A DNA stretch of 59,635 nucleotides from Desulfatiglans anilini DSM 4660 (lineage in GTDB: Bacteria > Desulfobacterota > DSM-4660 > Desulfatiglandales > Desulfatiglandaceae), in assembly GCF_000422285.1 (NCBI RefSeq), contig NZ_AULM01000024.1, positions 1-59,635 on the forward strand, read 5' to 3'. Numbering within the stretch: the first letter of the stretch is position 1; every line of letters starts with the position of its first letter. Below, piece by piece: positions 9,209 through 18,071 of the stretch. A model generated the notes under the pieces. It was not told the DNA's origin and made no database searches. It was given only the letters and a program-made list of their open reading frames with translations. A program made the position numbers and the translations under genes.

Positions 9209-10480
9209 TTGCAAGATATGTTATCCAGCTCGCCAAGCGCCCGCCCGCCTGTCGCGGTGACCGGAATAGGGATGATCTGCCCGCTCGGCGTGACGGTTGA
9301 TGAGTGCTGGAAGAATATGCTGAACGGTCAGTCCGGGATTCGCCCCATCACAGAATTCGAGACATCCGGCTGCTCAACGACAATCGGTGGACAACTCCCT
9401 GAGGCTGCATCGCAGATAGAAAAGAAACGGACACCAAAGCGGCTCTTCAAACAGACGATTCGCTCCAGTCGTCTGATACGCTTATGCGCTCAAGACGCCA
9501 TGACGGACTGCAGCGTCGAACTCAGAGGTCTGGACGCAACACGCTGCGCCATCATCGTCGGCACCAGCGGCTCGAGTGTCGGAAACCCTCTGGATTTGAC
9601 GGATGCCGAAACGGAGCGCTTCAGGATCATCCGCGACATGGTCAACGCTCCGGCAGCCTGGCTCAGCATCGAGTTCGGATTCAAAGGGCCGGCTTTCACC
9701 CTTTCGGCCGCAGCCGCATCCGGTATTTACGCAGCGGCCGCAGGGGTCGATCTCATCCGTCATGGATGGGCGGACCTGGTTGTCGTCGGCGGTGTAGACA
9801 CCGTCCTGACAAAGAACAGCCTCATCAAAGCCAACCATCTCAAGATGCTCTCCACCAGGAACGCCGAACCCGAAAAAGCCCTGCGCCCCTTCGATATCCA
9901 GCGAGACGGATGTCTTCTCTCGGACGGGGCCTGTGCCGTCGTCCTGGAATCTCTCCCCCATGCCCGATCCCGGAACGCGCCCATTTACGCATGGATCCAA
10001 GGATATGCCACCTGTTCGGAACCGTACAGCCCCCATTCAGAAGCCCGAGACGGAGCGGAAATGGCTCGGACGATGGAAATGGGGCTTCAGGACTCGGGAA
10101 TGCCCAAAGAATCCATCGGATATCTCAGCGCTGCCGCCACATCCGCTGTCATCAGCGATGCCCTTGAATCGCAGGCCATCCGAACCGTTTTCGGAGGTCA
10201 CGCCGAAGCACTGGGCATCAGCGCCATCCAGTCCATGATCGGTCACACCATGGGCGCCTCGGGTCTGATCGCTTTATCGACAACGGCCCTGGCGCTCAAG
10301 ACCCAGATGGCGCCTCCCACCATCAACTATGCCTTTCCGGATCCAGCATGCGATCTCGACTACATACCGAATTCCATGCGAAAATTGAACGGGGTCGAAG
10401 GTGCCATGGTCAATGCGTTCAGTATCGGGGGGCATAACGCCGTGGCGGTTCTGAGCCGCCAGGGTTCACTCGCGGAATGA
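9209..10480 (+). CDS. Inactive FabF-type ketoacyl synthase, chain-length-factor-like (KS-beta)
   Basis: 423 residues, start TTG with GGAG eight bases upstream. The whole KS fold is present and clearly homologous to the first gene of the operon, but the catalytic set is dismantled. The active-site Cys is Ala169 (SAAAASG against TACASG), the first His is Ala309 (SAAATSA against NAHGTST), and the Lys is Gln341 (SAIQSMIGH against SSQKSMIGH). Only His346 of GHTMG remains. Type II polyketide and aryl-polyene systems pair an active KS with such a partner (chain-length factor, often with Gln for Cys), which shapes the cavity. Loss of the first His argues against a malonyl-ACP decarboxylase. It starts three bases after the ACP stop. 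Confidence 0.9.
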   Translation: MQDMLSSSPSARPPVAVTGIGMICPLGVTVDECWKNMLNGQSGIRPITEFETSGCSTTIGGQLPEAASQIEKKRTPKRLFKQTIRSSRLIRLCAQDAMTDCSVELRGLDATRCAIIVGTSGSSVGNPLDLTDAETERFRIIRDMVNAPAAWLSIEFGFKGPAFTLSAAAASGIYAAAAGVDLIRHGWADLVVVGGVDTVLTKNSLIKANHLKMLSTRNAEPEKALRPFDIQRDGCLLSDGACAVVLESLPHARSRNAPIYAWIQGYATCSEPYSPHSEARDGAEMARTMEMGLQDSGMPKESIGYLSAAATSAVISDALESQAIRTVFGGHAEALGISAIQSMIGHTMGASGLIALSTTALALKTQMAPPTINYAFPDPACDLDYIPNSMRKLNGVEGAMVNAFSIGGHNAVAVLSRQGSLAE

Positions 10481-10663
10481 GCGGCCGCCTTGTGGAGCAG
10501 CGCACCCCGTGCGATCGAAACCTGAGGCCCCCGAGGGTCTTTTATTTTCGCGCAGCGCTTCGCAGGCGGCACACCGCTCATCAGACGCCGCATCGGTGCC
10601 CTCGGTCGAAGGGCTGCCAAGCCCGGGGGCATGGACCGTAACATCCCCGGAAAGGATATCCGG

Positions 10664-11104
10664 ATGAAAGAAACCTGCTTTTCCGATCTGGAAGTTCCCA
10701 TCCGGGTGCGGTATTGTGAAACGGACAAAATGGGGGTCGTCCACCATTCCAATTACATCCGGTACATGGAAGTCGCTCGGATGGCCTGGCTGGAAGCCAT
10801 CGGATGCCCATTTACCCGGATCGAACGTGGAGACACCCGACTCATGATCACGGAGGTCTCATGCACCTATCGCGCGCCGGCAACTTTCGACGATTTTCTC
10901 CATGTGCATACCATTTTAAAAAAATGGAATAAATTCAGGCTTTCTTTCCTATTCCTCATCAAAAAGGAAGACCGGATCATCGCCAGAGGAGGGTCCTCGC
11001 TTGCCGCGGTCAGCATTGAGGGCTATCCCGCACCTCTTCCAGAAATCCTGCTCAAGCGGTTATCTGAAATCGATGTAACGCCATCCCAACATGAGCATGA
11101 CTGA
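10664..11104 (+). CDS. Acyl-CoA/acyl-ACP thioesterase, YbgC/4HBT hotdog family
   Basis: 146 residues from an ATG with AAAGGA seven bases upstream (an ATG 11 codons earlier is less convincing). A single hotdog domain with the 4-hydroxybenzoyl-CoA-thioesterase signature: RVRYCETDKMGVVHHSNY with likely catalytic Asp21, then YIRYMEVARMAWLEAIG. Such enzymes cleave thioesters of CoA or ACP. In this operon it could release the finished chain or remove stalled intermediates. About 180 bases separate it from the inactive KS, the longest gap in the operon, and no gene was seen there. It overlaps the following acyltransferase gene by 14 bases, which suggests translational coupling. Confidence 0.85.
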   Translation: MKETCFSDLEVPIRVRYCETDKMGVVHHSNYIRYMEVARMAWLEAIGCPFTRIERGDTRLMITEVSCTYRAPATFDDFLHVHTILKKWNKFRLSFLFLIKKEDRIIARGGSSLAAVSIEGYPAPLPEILLKRLSEIDVTPSQHEHD

Positions 11105-12023
11105 TCTCACGGCACAGAATCGCCGGGTCTGCATCCTCGTTCCAGGCATCGGCACCTCATATCTGAAGGCGCTCCCGCTCGTCTCGAAAAGTCCTCTCTT
11201 CCGGGCAAACTGCGATAAAGCCTGCATCACGACCTTCGTCGAGCAAATGGACCCCGGATCGGAAGACCACGGCCCTGCGTTGACGGACACGCTCGACAAC
11301 CAGCGGCTTTCCTACGTCATCAACTGCACCATGTGTGATCTATACGCTGCACGCGGAATAGCTGCGGAAGTGGTTATCGGATACAGCATGGGGATTTATG
11401 CAGCCCTCTACGAAGGCGGGTTCTACACGTTCGAAACCGGCCTTTCCATCCTTGAAAAGGCCCACACCCTGGCCTCGGAATGGTGTCTCAAGAGCGGCAA
11501 AACCTATGGCATGACCCTGATCCTGGGCCTGACCCATCCCGAAATCCAGGATCTTCTCCTGACCACGGCCGGCAATCGGCTGGAGATCGCCATGCACAAC
11601 GGCAAGCGGAACTTCGTCATAGCGGGCGAGCGCACCGCCCTCGAGTCGTGCATGGAAAAGGCTCTGCGTCTAGGGGCACTCGGCACAAGGCCCATTCAAA
11701 CGGCGCATCCTTATCACAGCTCCCACCTGGAGCCTATTGCCGGTGATTTTATCGCGTTCGTCAAAGGCCTGAACATGGCGCCCCCCAAAAGAACGGTGCT
11801 CTCCTTGATCGACGGAAGACCGATTGGTCAAAAACAAGCGGCCGAAGTCGTCGTGCGATCCATCCACACCCCTCTTCATTTCGATTGGGCCATTCAGAAT
11901 GCCGTCCGGATTCACGGCGTCTCAACCTGCCATGAAACCGGCCCGCCGAAATCAATGGCCCGGCTGACCCATTACATCGACCGGAAACTGATCGTCCATT
12001 CCTTCGAAAAGGAGGAACGATGA
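11091..12023 (+). CDS. Acyltransferase, FabD/AT-like
   Basis: 310 residues, the size of a malonyl-CoA:ACP transacylase. An N-terminal hydrophobic strand with VCILVPGIG (usual VFPGQG) is followed by the nucleophile elbow VIGYSMGIYAALYEG (usual GHSxGE) with Ser99, and a late HPYHSSHLEPI segment carrying the catalytic His. Substitution of His by Tyr before the nucleophile and the lack of the usual Arg block make its acyl specificity unpredictable: malonyl, another extender, or a starter are all possible. Most type II systems borrow FabD, so a dedicated AT is unusual. An alternative ATG lies two codons in. It overlaps the dehydrogenase gene by four bases. Confidence 0.82.
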   Translation: MSMTDLTAQNRRVCILVPGIGTSYLKALPLVSKSPLFRANCDKACITTFVEQMDPGSEDHGPALTDTLDNQRLSYVINCTMCDLYAARGIAAEVVIGYSMGIYAALYEGGFYTFETGLSILEKAHTLASEWCLKSGKTYGMTLILGLTHPEIQDLLLTTAGNRLEIAMHNGKRNFVIAGERTALESCMEKALRLGALGTRPIQTAHPYHSSHLEPIAGDFIAFVKGLNMAPPKRTVLSLIDGRPIGQKQAAEVVVRSIHTPLHFDWAIQNAVRIHGVSTCHETGPPKSMARLTHYIDRKLIVHSFEKEER

Positions 12024-13252
12024 TGAGAATCGGCTTGGCTGGGTATGGCAAGATGGGCGCGTCGATCTTCCGGTTGCTCTCTGGAACCAATCACTCTATA
12101 ACGGTTCTCTGCATCGATGAAACCGAAGCGCACACAGCAGGCAAGAAGCACACGAAACGCCTTGAACGGGCCTTGAAAAGCGGCCAAATCTCCGAAACTG
12201 CCTACCAAACCTCGAGGAGAAGCATCCTCTTCACCTCGCACGTGCAAGATCTCGCCGGATCGGATGTCGTCATCGAGGCCGTCTACGAAGATCCCGCGGT
12301 CAAGGCAACCCTCTTCAAACAACTGGAATCCGTTCTTTCATGGAAGGCCCTGCTGCTGTCCAACACGTCTTCCATTTCCATCGCCTCTCTGGCCAGGCAC
12401 CTCCACCATCCGGAGCGATTTTGCGGATTGCATTTTTTCTACCCTGTCGAACTGATCAACCTGATCGAAATCCTGGAAGGGCCTGAAACATCTCCTGAAC
12501 TGCCCGCGTACCTCAAATCCTGGTGCCACGGCCTGGGGAAGAACGCCATTCTCGCAAAGGATGCACAAGGTTCCGTTGTCAATGCCATCCTCAGTTATTA
12601 TTACCTCGAGGCGCTTTACATCCTGGAAGAGGGTTTGGCCCTCCCAAGCGCAGTGGATGCCGCCGCCCGGCCCTTGTTCTATGTCGGCCCTTGCGAATCG
12701 ATGGACGTCATCGGCATCGACTTTCTCTTCGCAGCCATGCGGCGCGCCGGCCAACCGGGTAGCCTGCTCCCCGTGGACTGGGACGGACGAGGCCGCCAGC
12801 CATGCGAAAAACAAGGATTACGGGCGCCCGTCCTATTTGAAAGACTGCTTTCTCAAGGCCGGACCGGCAAAAAAAAATCGCGCGGAATATACCTTTACGA
12901 CGGCCAAAAGGCCTCGGATGATGCACCAGGTTTTTATAGGCACCGATCCGACGGCAACGCGGCGCCCGAACACCCTGCCCAAGATGAACTGCTGACCAAA
13001 AGACTCCTTTATTCCGTTTTGAATGGCACCCTTTACAGCCTGCAGCAGAAAAAGGCGTCGCTCGAAGACCTGGATCTCGCTGTCAAGGAAGTCCTGTTGA
13101 TGAAACAGGGCCCGTTCGGGATGATGAGAGATATGGGTTTGGAAGCGGTCTTGCGGGACTTTTCTCTTCTGGCCACCCGGGCAGGGAAACGATTCGAACC
13201 CACGGACCCGGATCTGCTGGCCTGGACCATCACGCACGATCCACAACGCTGA
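12020..13252 (+). CDS. 3-hydroxyacyl-CoA dehydrogenase family protein
   Basis: 410 residues: an N-terminal Rossmann domain (GLAGYGKMG at residues 6-13), then two C-terminal 3HCDH-type helical regions. Catalytic positions are kept: SNTSS (Ser117), GLHFF (His138), LIEI (Glu150) and VVN (Asn188). The usual HFFNPVP reads HFFYPVE, so substrate contacts differ. The family oxidises 3-hydroxyacyl-CoA with NAD and is reversible. Here it is the only candidate for the beta-keto reduction step, because no FabG-type reductase is in the operon. It starts inside the acyltransferase stop (ATGA overlap) with AAAGGAGG upstream. It is the last gene of the operon; a 210-base gap follows. Confidence 0.87.
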   Translation: MMRIGLAGYGKMGASIFRLLSGTNHSITVLCIDETEAHTAGKKHTKRLERALKSGQISETAYQTSRRSILFTSHVQDLAGSDVVIEAVYEDPAVKATLFKQLESVLSWKALLLSNTSSISIASLARHLHHPERFCGLHFFYPVELINLIEILEGPETSPELPAYLKSWCHGLGKNAILAKDAQGSVVNAILSYYYLEALYILEEGLALPSAVDAAARPLFYVGPCESMDVIGIDFLFAAMRRAGQPGSLLPVDWDGRGRQPCEKQGLRAPVLFERLLSQGRTGKKKSRGIYLYDGQKASDDAPGFYRHRSDGNAAPEHPAQDELLTKRLLYSVLNGTLYSLQQKKASLEDLDLAVKEVLLMKQGPFGMMRDMGLEAVLRDFSLLATRAGKRFEPTDPDLLAWTITHDPQR

Positions 13253-13462
13253 GCGCGCTTGTCCCGCGGCCACGCGGAATATCCTGCCCACGGACGCTTG
13301 CACTCCCGACCTGAATCATCTATGCTTTCAGGGTTGTAAAACTTCGCACGAGCGGAACCAATGTCACGGCCCCGCGCTAGAAACCCCTCAACATCTTGCG
13401 GCTGTTGCAGATCGTGAAACTGCATTTAGATTGCAAATCAATATGTTAAACTGATTACAAGT

Positions 13463-15823
13463 ATGCCTAAGAAAACCGGCACCAAAAAACCCACCCGCAC
13501 CCGCCGAAAAAGTGTCCCCAAAAAATCCTTCCGGCGGCGCCTGATTGCCTGGGGCTTCACCGCTCTGCTGCTCATCACCGTTGGACTGGCCCTTTATGGG
13601 GTTTTCCTGGCCCAGGACATCCAGCACCGCTTTTCAGGGCGGCGTTGGACAGTGCCTTCCAGGATCTACTCGGATGCCGCACTTCTCTACCTTGGACAGT
13701 CCGTGAACGTCGAGGCCCTGAGGAACAGGCTGAAGCGCCTCCAGTACCGGCCGGTGAACCGGCCGCCCCGGGAAGAAGGCGAAATGTCCTTCAGCGGGAC
13801 GACCCTGCGGATCTTCCTGCACGACATCGACATCCCGGGCAGGGCCAGGGCGGGCTATCCCGTCCAGATCCAGCTCCAGAAAGGGCAAATCCACTCCATC
13901 AAAAGGCTGGACACTTCCGCTGCGCTGAAGCTCCTGGAACTCGAACCCGAAGAGCTGATGCTCTTTTTCGGCCTCGAACGCGAAGATCGTCAACTCGTCT
14001 CCATCGACGAGGTCCCGCTGCACGTCATCCAGGCCGTGCTCGCCGCGGAGGACGCCCGCTATTACGACCATCCAGGCATGGACATCAAGGGGATCCTGCG
14101 CGCAGTCTACATGGACCTCAAACACGGCGAACTGCGCCAGGGGGGATCCACGATCACGCAGCAACTGGCGAAAAATTATTTTCTGACCCCTGAAAAGACC
14201 TTTCAGCGCAAACTGAAGGAAGGCCTGCTGGCCGTCACCATGGAGATGATGTACGACAAGGACGAGATCCTCGAAATCTACCTGAACGAGATCTATTTCG
14301 GGCAGAAGGGGTCCGTCGCCATCCACGGCATCGGGGAGGCGTCCTGGTTCTATTTCGGGAAACCGGTCAAGGCGATCTCCTTGCATGAGGCCGCTGCGCT
14401 CGCCGGCCTGATCCGCGCCCCCAACCATTACTCCCCTTACAAAGACCCCGAGCGATGCCAGGAGCGGCGCAACTATGTCCTGCAAGCCATGCACAAACAG
14501 GGGTGGATCTCGGAGGGCGAGGCGGCCTCGGCCTCCGACGCCGCACTCGAGACCATCGGCTACCAGGCTTACGGGCGTATCGCTCCCTACTTCCTGGACT
14601 TTGTCGTTTCTCAGTTGAAAACCCTTTATTCGCCTGACGACCTGGCCAGCCTGGGCCTCTTCATCCAGACGACCCTCGACACCCAGGTCCAGGAAGCCGC
14701 AGAAACGGCCCTCAAGAAGGGGCTTGAACGGGTCGAATCCCAACATCCCGATCTGAAGCGGTCCTCCCCCGAAAAACAGGTCCAGGGCGCCATTGTAGTT
14801 ATGCAGCCCCGCACGGGATCCATCCTGGCCATGGTCGGAGGACGCCACTACGGCAACAGCCAGTTCAACCGCATCACCCACGCTCGCCGCCAGCCCGGCA
14901 GCGCCTTCAAGCCATTCGTTTTTTTGAGCGCCCTCGACCGTTTCACGCCTGCCAGTCTGCTGTCCAACCAGCCCAAGACCTACACGGTCGACGGCCAGGC
15001 CTGGGAGCCGAAAAATTACGCCCCGCTGGAGGCCGATCAAGTCACCTTGCGGACGGCCCTGGCCAAATCCGTCAACCGGGCGTCCGTGGATCTGGCCATG
15101 CAGGTCGGCCTGAGCAAGGTGGTAGCAACGGCGCAACGATTCGGATTCTCGACTCCGCTTCCCCCTTATCCATCCCTCGCCCTGGGCGCCGCCGAGGTCA
15201 TCCCTCTGGAGCTGGCCCGCGCTTATTGTGCCTTTGCGGGCGACGGCATCCTGCCTCAGCCGCTTTCCCTGCGCGAAGTGATCGATGAAGGCGGGGAAAC
15301 GCTCGAAAGGCGTCACATGGAGATCAGCGAGGTCACCTCACCGGCGAAGGCCTACCTCATGACATCCCTGCTGCAGAGCGTCGTGCAGGACGGCACAGCC
15401 CGGAGTCTCCGCTCTCTCGGCATCCCCTTTCCCGCAGCCGGCAAGACCGGGACCACCAACGATTCGCGCGACGTCTGGTTCGTGGGTTATACACCGGATG
15501 TCCTGGCCCTGGTTTGGGTGGGTTTCGATGAAGGCGGTACGCTGCACGGCACGGGGTCCTCGATCGCCCTCCCTATATGGGCCGATCTCTTGCGATCTCT
15601 GCCGCAGTTCGGCACCGGCAACTGGTTCACGCCCCCTGAGGGCGTCGTGACCAAAAGGATCTGCCCGGCCAGCGGTTTCCTCGCCTTGCCAGGCGCTTGT
15701 CCATCGCCGCAGGACGAGGTCTTCCTTTTGGAAAACGCCCCGTCCGCGACCTGCACGCTGCACGCGCCGAAGAAAAAAACCGGAATCCTGGAGTGGTTTA
15801 AAGATGTCTTCGAGAGCCTCTGA
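13463..15823 (+). CDS. Class A penicillin-binding protein (PBP1-type, glycosyltransferase/transpeptidase)
   Basis: 786 residues. A basic cytoplasmic N terminus (KKTGTKKPTRTRRK) is followed by one membrane segment (about residues 28-50). A UvrB-interaction-like beta region typical of PBP1b comes next, then a GT51 domain with AAEDARYYDHPGMD and GGSTITQQLAKN, and a penicillin-binding transpeptidase domain with the SxxK motif in PGSAFKPF, SVN, and KTGTTND. It polymerises and crosslinks peptidoglycan in the periplasm. It is probably the PBP1b orthologue. A lipoprotein gene overlaps its 3' end, a possible LpoB-like partner by position, though it does not resemble LpoB in sequence. Confidence 0.95.
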   Translation: MPKKTGTKKPTRTRRKSVPKKSFRRRLIAWGFTALLLITVGLALYGVFLAQDIQHRFSGRRWTVPSRIYSDAALLYLGQSVNVEALRNRLKRLQYRPVNRPPREEGEMSFSGTTLRIFLHDIDIPGRARAGYPVQIQLQKGQIHSIKRLDTSAALKLLELEPEELMLFFGLEREDRQLVSIDEVPLHVIQAVLAAEDARYYDHPGMDIKGILRAVYMDLKHGELRQGGSTITQQLAKNYFLTPEKTFQRKLKEGLLAVTMEMMYDKDEILEIYLNEIYFGQKGSVAIHGIGEASWFYFGKPVKAISLHEAAALAGLIRAPNHYSPYKDPERCQERRNYVLQAMHKQGWISEGEAASASDAALETIGYQAYGRIAPYFLDFVVSQLKTLYSPDDLASLGLFIQTTLDTQVQEAAETALKKGLERVESQHPDLKRSSPEKQVQGAIVVMQPRTGSILAMVGGRHYGNSQFNRITHARRQPGSAFKPFVFLSALDRFTPASLLSNQPKTYTVDGQAWEPKNYAPLEADQVTLRTALAKSVNRASVDLAMQVGLSKVVATAQRFGFSTPLPPYPSLALGAAEVIPLELARAYCAFAGDGILPQPLSLREVIDEGGETLERRHMEISEVTSPAKAYLMTSLLQSVVQDGTARSLRSLGIPFPAAGKTGTTNDSRDVWFVGYTPDVLALVWVGFDEGGTLHGTGSSIALPIWADLLRSLPQFGTGNWFTPPEGVVTKRICPASGFLALPGACPSPQDEVFLLENAPSATCTLHAPKKKTGILEWFKDVFESL

Positions 15824-16304
15824 AATGCTGATCCTCGTGACGCTGGGCGGGTTTCTGCTGTTCCTGACGTCCTGTGCAACCGCCCCGCAGCCCGCGTCGA
15901 GACCCGCAACGGCGACCGTCCCGAGGCCCGCACCGGAACCCGCGCCGACTGTCAAAACTCCGCCTCCCACCCCCTCGCGATCCTCCGTTGACAGCGTTCC
16001 GCTGCCGCGGGCCGCGGCAGCCCCGAAAGTCGATCCCAGGGCGGTCGCCGCCCTGGAGATCACGGAAGAGGGCCGCATGCTCCTGAAAGACGGCCGAACC
16101 GACGAGGCCATCACCGTCCTCGAACGGGCCCTCCATCTGAACCCGGGCAACGGCCGAGCCTGCTACTACCTGGCGGAGGCCTGGCTGGTGAAGGGAAACA
16201 AGCGGCAGGCCAAGTCGTTCAACCGTCTGGCCGGCATCCACTTGCAGAAAGACCGGGAATGGCGTGCGCGGGTCGACGCGCAGCGGCGTCGTATAGAGCG
16301 GTGA
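15804..16304 (+). CDS. Lipoprotein with a TPR-like repeat
   Basis: 166 residues. A signal peptide ends in the lipobox FLTSC; a Pro/Ala-rich linker of about 60 residues follows, then a TPR-like helical pair (GRMLLKDGRTDEAITVLERA, then GRACYYLAEAWL) and a basic C terminus. It should be anchored in a membrane facing the periplasm. It overlaps the upstream PBP gene by 20 bases; an alternative ATG lies just after the PBP stop codon. By position it may help the PBP, as outer-membrane lipoproteins do in enterobacteria. That is inference. Confidence 0.75.
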   Translation: MSSRASEMLILVTLGGFLLFLTSCATAPQPASRPATATVPRPAPEPAPTVKTPPPTPSRSSVDSVPLPRAAAAPKVDPRAVAALEITEEGRMLLKDGRTDEAITVLERALHLNPGNGRACYYLAEAWLVKGNKRQAKSFNRLAGIHLQKDREWRARVDAQRRRIER

Positions 16305-16342
16305 CAAAACCCCGGACTTGAAGGAAAAAGGGACGAGACCGC

Positions 16343-16744
16343 TCAACGCCGCTGAGCCTTCATCTTACGCCGGACCCTGTCCAGGAACGATTGCACCGAA
16401 ACCAGGATTTGGACATTTTCCCCTTCAGCGATCTTCTGAAACTCGTCACTCACCACCACTTTGAAGACCATTCTGCCCTCTTCGAACGCGCTCAGCTCCG
16501 ATTCGGCCCGCACGCCGACACCGATAGGGGTCGCCGCGAAATGCCGCACCCGAACCTCCGTGCCGACACTGATGCGGCCCTCCGGCAAACGGCCGGCTAT
16601 CGCATTGCGCGAAGCCTGCTCCATAAGGAGGACGACCTGATGCGTGGAGAGCACCTCGGCACCCAGATTCCCGGTGTAACTCGCCAGGTTCTGCCTCGAA
16701 ACCACCAACTCCGCAACCCCTCTCAAACCAGGCTCGATGATCAT
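16343..16744 (-). CDS. FlK-like hotdog thioesterase family protein
   Basis: 133 residues from an ATG with AAGGAG about nine bases upstream. It resembles the fluoroacetyl-CoA thioesterase-like family of single hotdog proteins: STHQVVLLMEQASRNAI corresponds to the active-site helix region, and VGTEVRVRHFAATPIGVGVRAES is the following conserved strand. These proteins hydrolyse short acyl-CoAs; fluoroacetate resistance is only one specialised case, so a general small acyl-CoA thioesterase is likelier. It converges with the plus-strand lipoprotein gene. Confidence 0.8.
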   Translation of the reverse strand: MIIEPGLRGVAELVVSRQNLASYTGNLGAEVLSTHQVVLLMEQASRNAIAGRLPEGRISVGTEVRVRHFAATPIGVGVRAESELSAFEEGRMVFKVVVSDEFQKIAEGENVQILVSVQSFLDRVRRKMKAQRR

Positions 16745-17062
16745 CGGCCTCACTCCTTTCAACCTCGCGAACCAACCGCACCGGCAGGCCACTAGAGCCG
16801 GCCGCCAATCACCCTCCCGCCCACGGTCTGGAGACGAAACACCAGACAGGCCCTTTTCCCCCTCCGCAACAGGCATCGTCTCTCCGCCGCATCAGGGCTT
16901 CGACAGCTGGGGCCAACGGAGGATGTCTCCTCCGGCCACGCACCCGCCGGAACGGTCCTTCGGATGCAGAGACGTCGGACCTGGAGGCCGGAGGTCTCAC
17001 ATCTCGGCATTTTTCTTCGGCCCCTAAACCGCGGGCATTTCAACATCGCCTCGAGAGAGGCT

Positions 17063-17806
17063 TCACCATGCGATGCCCAAGGCCGCCAACTCCGTCTCCA
17101 ACAGGGCCTCCCAACCCTTGTTCGCTTTAGGATTCGCGGGGCTCGGGTGGGTCACGGCGCCGAATGTGACCGCCGTTTCACGCAGGGCCTCGGCCGCCCT
17201 CCGGGCCGCAAACTTTCCTACGCCCAGCACGAACCTGGGGCGGATCATCTTCACCGTTGCGCGCAGGGCAAGGTCGCAGGCCGTCAGCAAGGGCTTCCGC
17301 TCCGCTGCGGGAAGCTTATCCGGCGTGAGGTTCCGCCCGCTTTCCTCGACAAAGAGCAGGGGGCAATAATTCGCCACGAAAAACCGGCTAAAAAAGACCT
17401 CCGGCTCGCCGAAGCGCGAGCGGGCCCACCCCCAGAGCCTCCGGCCGCTCACTTCGCTCCGCCTGCAACCGAAGCCCTCCACCGGACGTTTCGGATGTTC
17501 CCGCTGCGGCCGCCCCACGGGTGCATCGATCCTCAGCCAATCGCGCACCGCACTCACCTCTCCGAAGGGAACCCCGGTCTGGGCCATACCCCAGGGACCC
17601 GGGTTCATCCCGAGCAGGAGGACCTCCTTCGGCCCAAGGGCATAGCGCTCCAGATAGAGGTCATAAGGGGCCCTTGCGTAGACCAGTGGGTTGTACACAT
17701 GCGTGACCGGTAAGTCGAATCGGAGAAGGTTCAAGGATTCGACCAGCCTGTCGTTCAGGTCGCGCCAAGCTTCGGCGCTCTGCATTCTTGCTGATTGGGT
17801 GAGCAA
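17063..17806 (-). CDS. SMUG1-type uracil-DNA glycosylase
   Basis: About 247 residues. It removes uracil and related bases from DNA. Signature motifs of the SMUG1 family are clear: LLGMNPGPWGMAQTGVPFGE near residue 65, containing the catalytic-region Asn, and THPSPANPKANKGW near the C terminus with the DNA-intercalation loop His. I chose a TTG start because AAGGAGGG lies just before it. The next ATG, seven codons later, has no ribosome site, and the longer open frame upstream has none either. SMUG1-type enzymes are scattered in bacteria, including some deltaproteobacteria. Confidence 0.88.
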   Translation of the reverse strand: MLTQSARMQSAEAWRDLNDRLVESLNLLRFDLPVTHVYNPLVYARAPYDLYLERYALGPKEVLLLGMNPGPWGMAQTGVPFGEVSAVRDWLRIDAPVGRPQREHPKRPVEGFGCRRSEVSGRRLWGWARSRFGEPEVFFSRFFVANYCPLLFVEESGRNLTPDKLPAAERKPLLTACDLALRATVKMIRPRFVLGVGKFAARRAAEALRETAVTFGAVTHPSPANPKANKGWEALLETELAALGIAW

Positions 17807-18000
17807 TCGCCCTCCTTTGTCCCGCACTGAAACACCAAGGCCCTGGATCCAAATCTCCCTGGCCGGCATCCACCGGCCGGCGCCAGCCCCGGCAACCCGG
17901 CCTCATGGCCCCATCGCCACCCTCAATCGTCCGGCAAGCGCCGTTCCCTGCGCCCTTGCCGGACGGGACTGAATCGAGGAACCCGGAACCGAGGTCTGAT

Positions 18001-18056
18001 CCCGCCGCACAAGCAAACGTGCAGATTGACGCAGAGATTGGCAAAAAAGACCATTG
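18001..18056. repeat. Half copy of the palindromic intergenic repeat
   Basis: The segment GCCGCACAAGCAAACGTGCA and the following GCAGAGATTGGCAAAAAAGA are repeated exactly in the right half of the complete element 100 bases further on. Only the right half is present, ending at GACCATT, so this is a broken neighbour copy or a tandem duplication remnant. Confidence 0.85.
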
Positions 18057-18071
18057 AGCCAACGCCAATTC

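Noticed and set aside
4851..13252. Reading the operon as a beta-branching (HMG-CoA-synthase) cassette
   Set aside because: The KAS III-like protein lacks HMG-CoA synthase motifs, only one crotonase is present instead of two, an intact KS is included, and the Cys-less KS also lost its first His, which a decarboxylating KS would need. It remains a weaker alternative.
13634..15316. A 560-codon open frame antisense to the PBP gene
   Set aside because: It is a shadow of the penicillin-binding protein, whose motifs fix the coding strand.
15804..16304. The lipoprotein as an LpoB orthologue for the PBP
   Set aside because: It has a signal peptide and the right position, but the mature part looks TPR-like and does not match LpoB.
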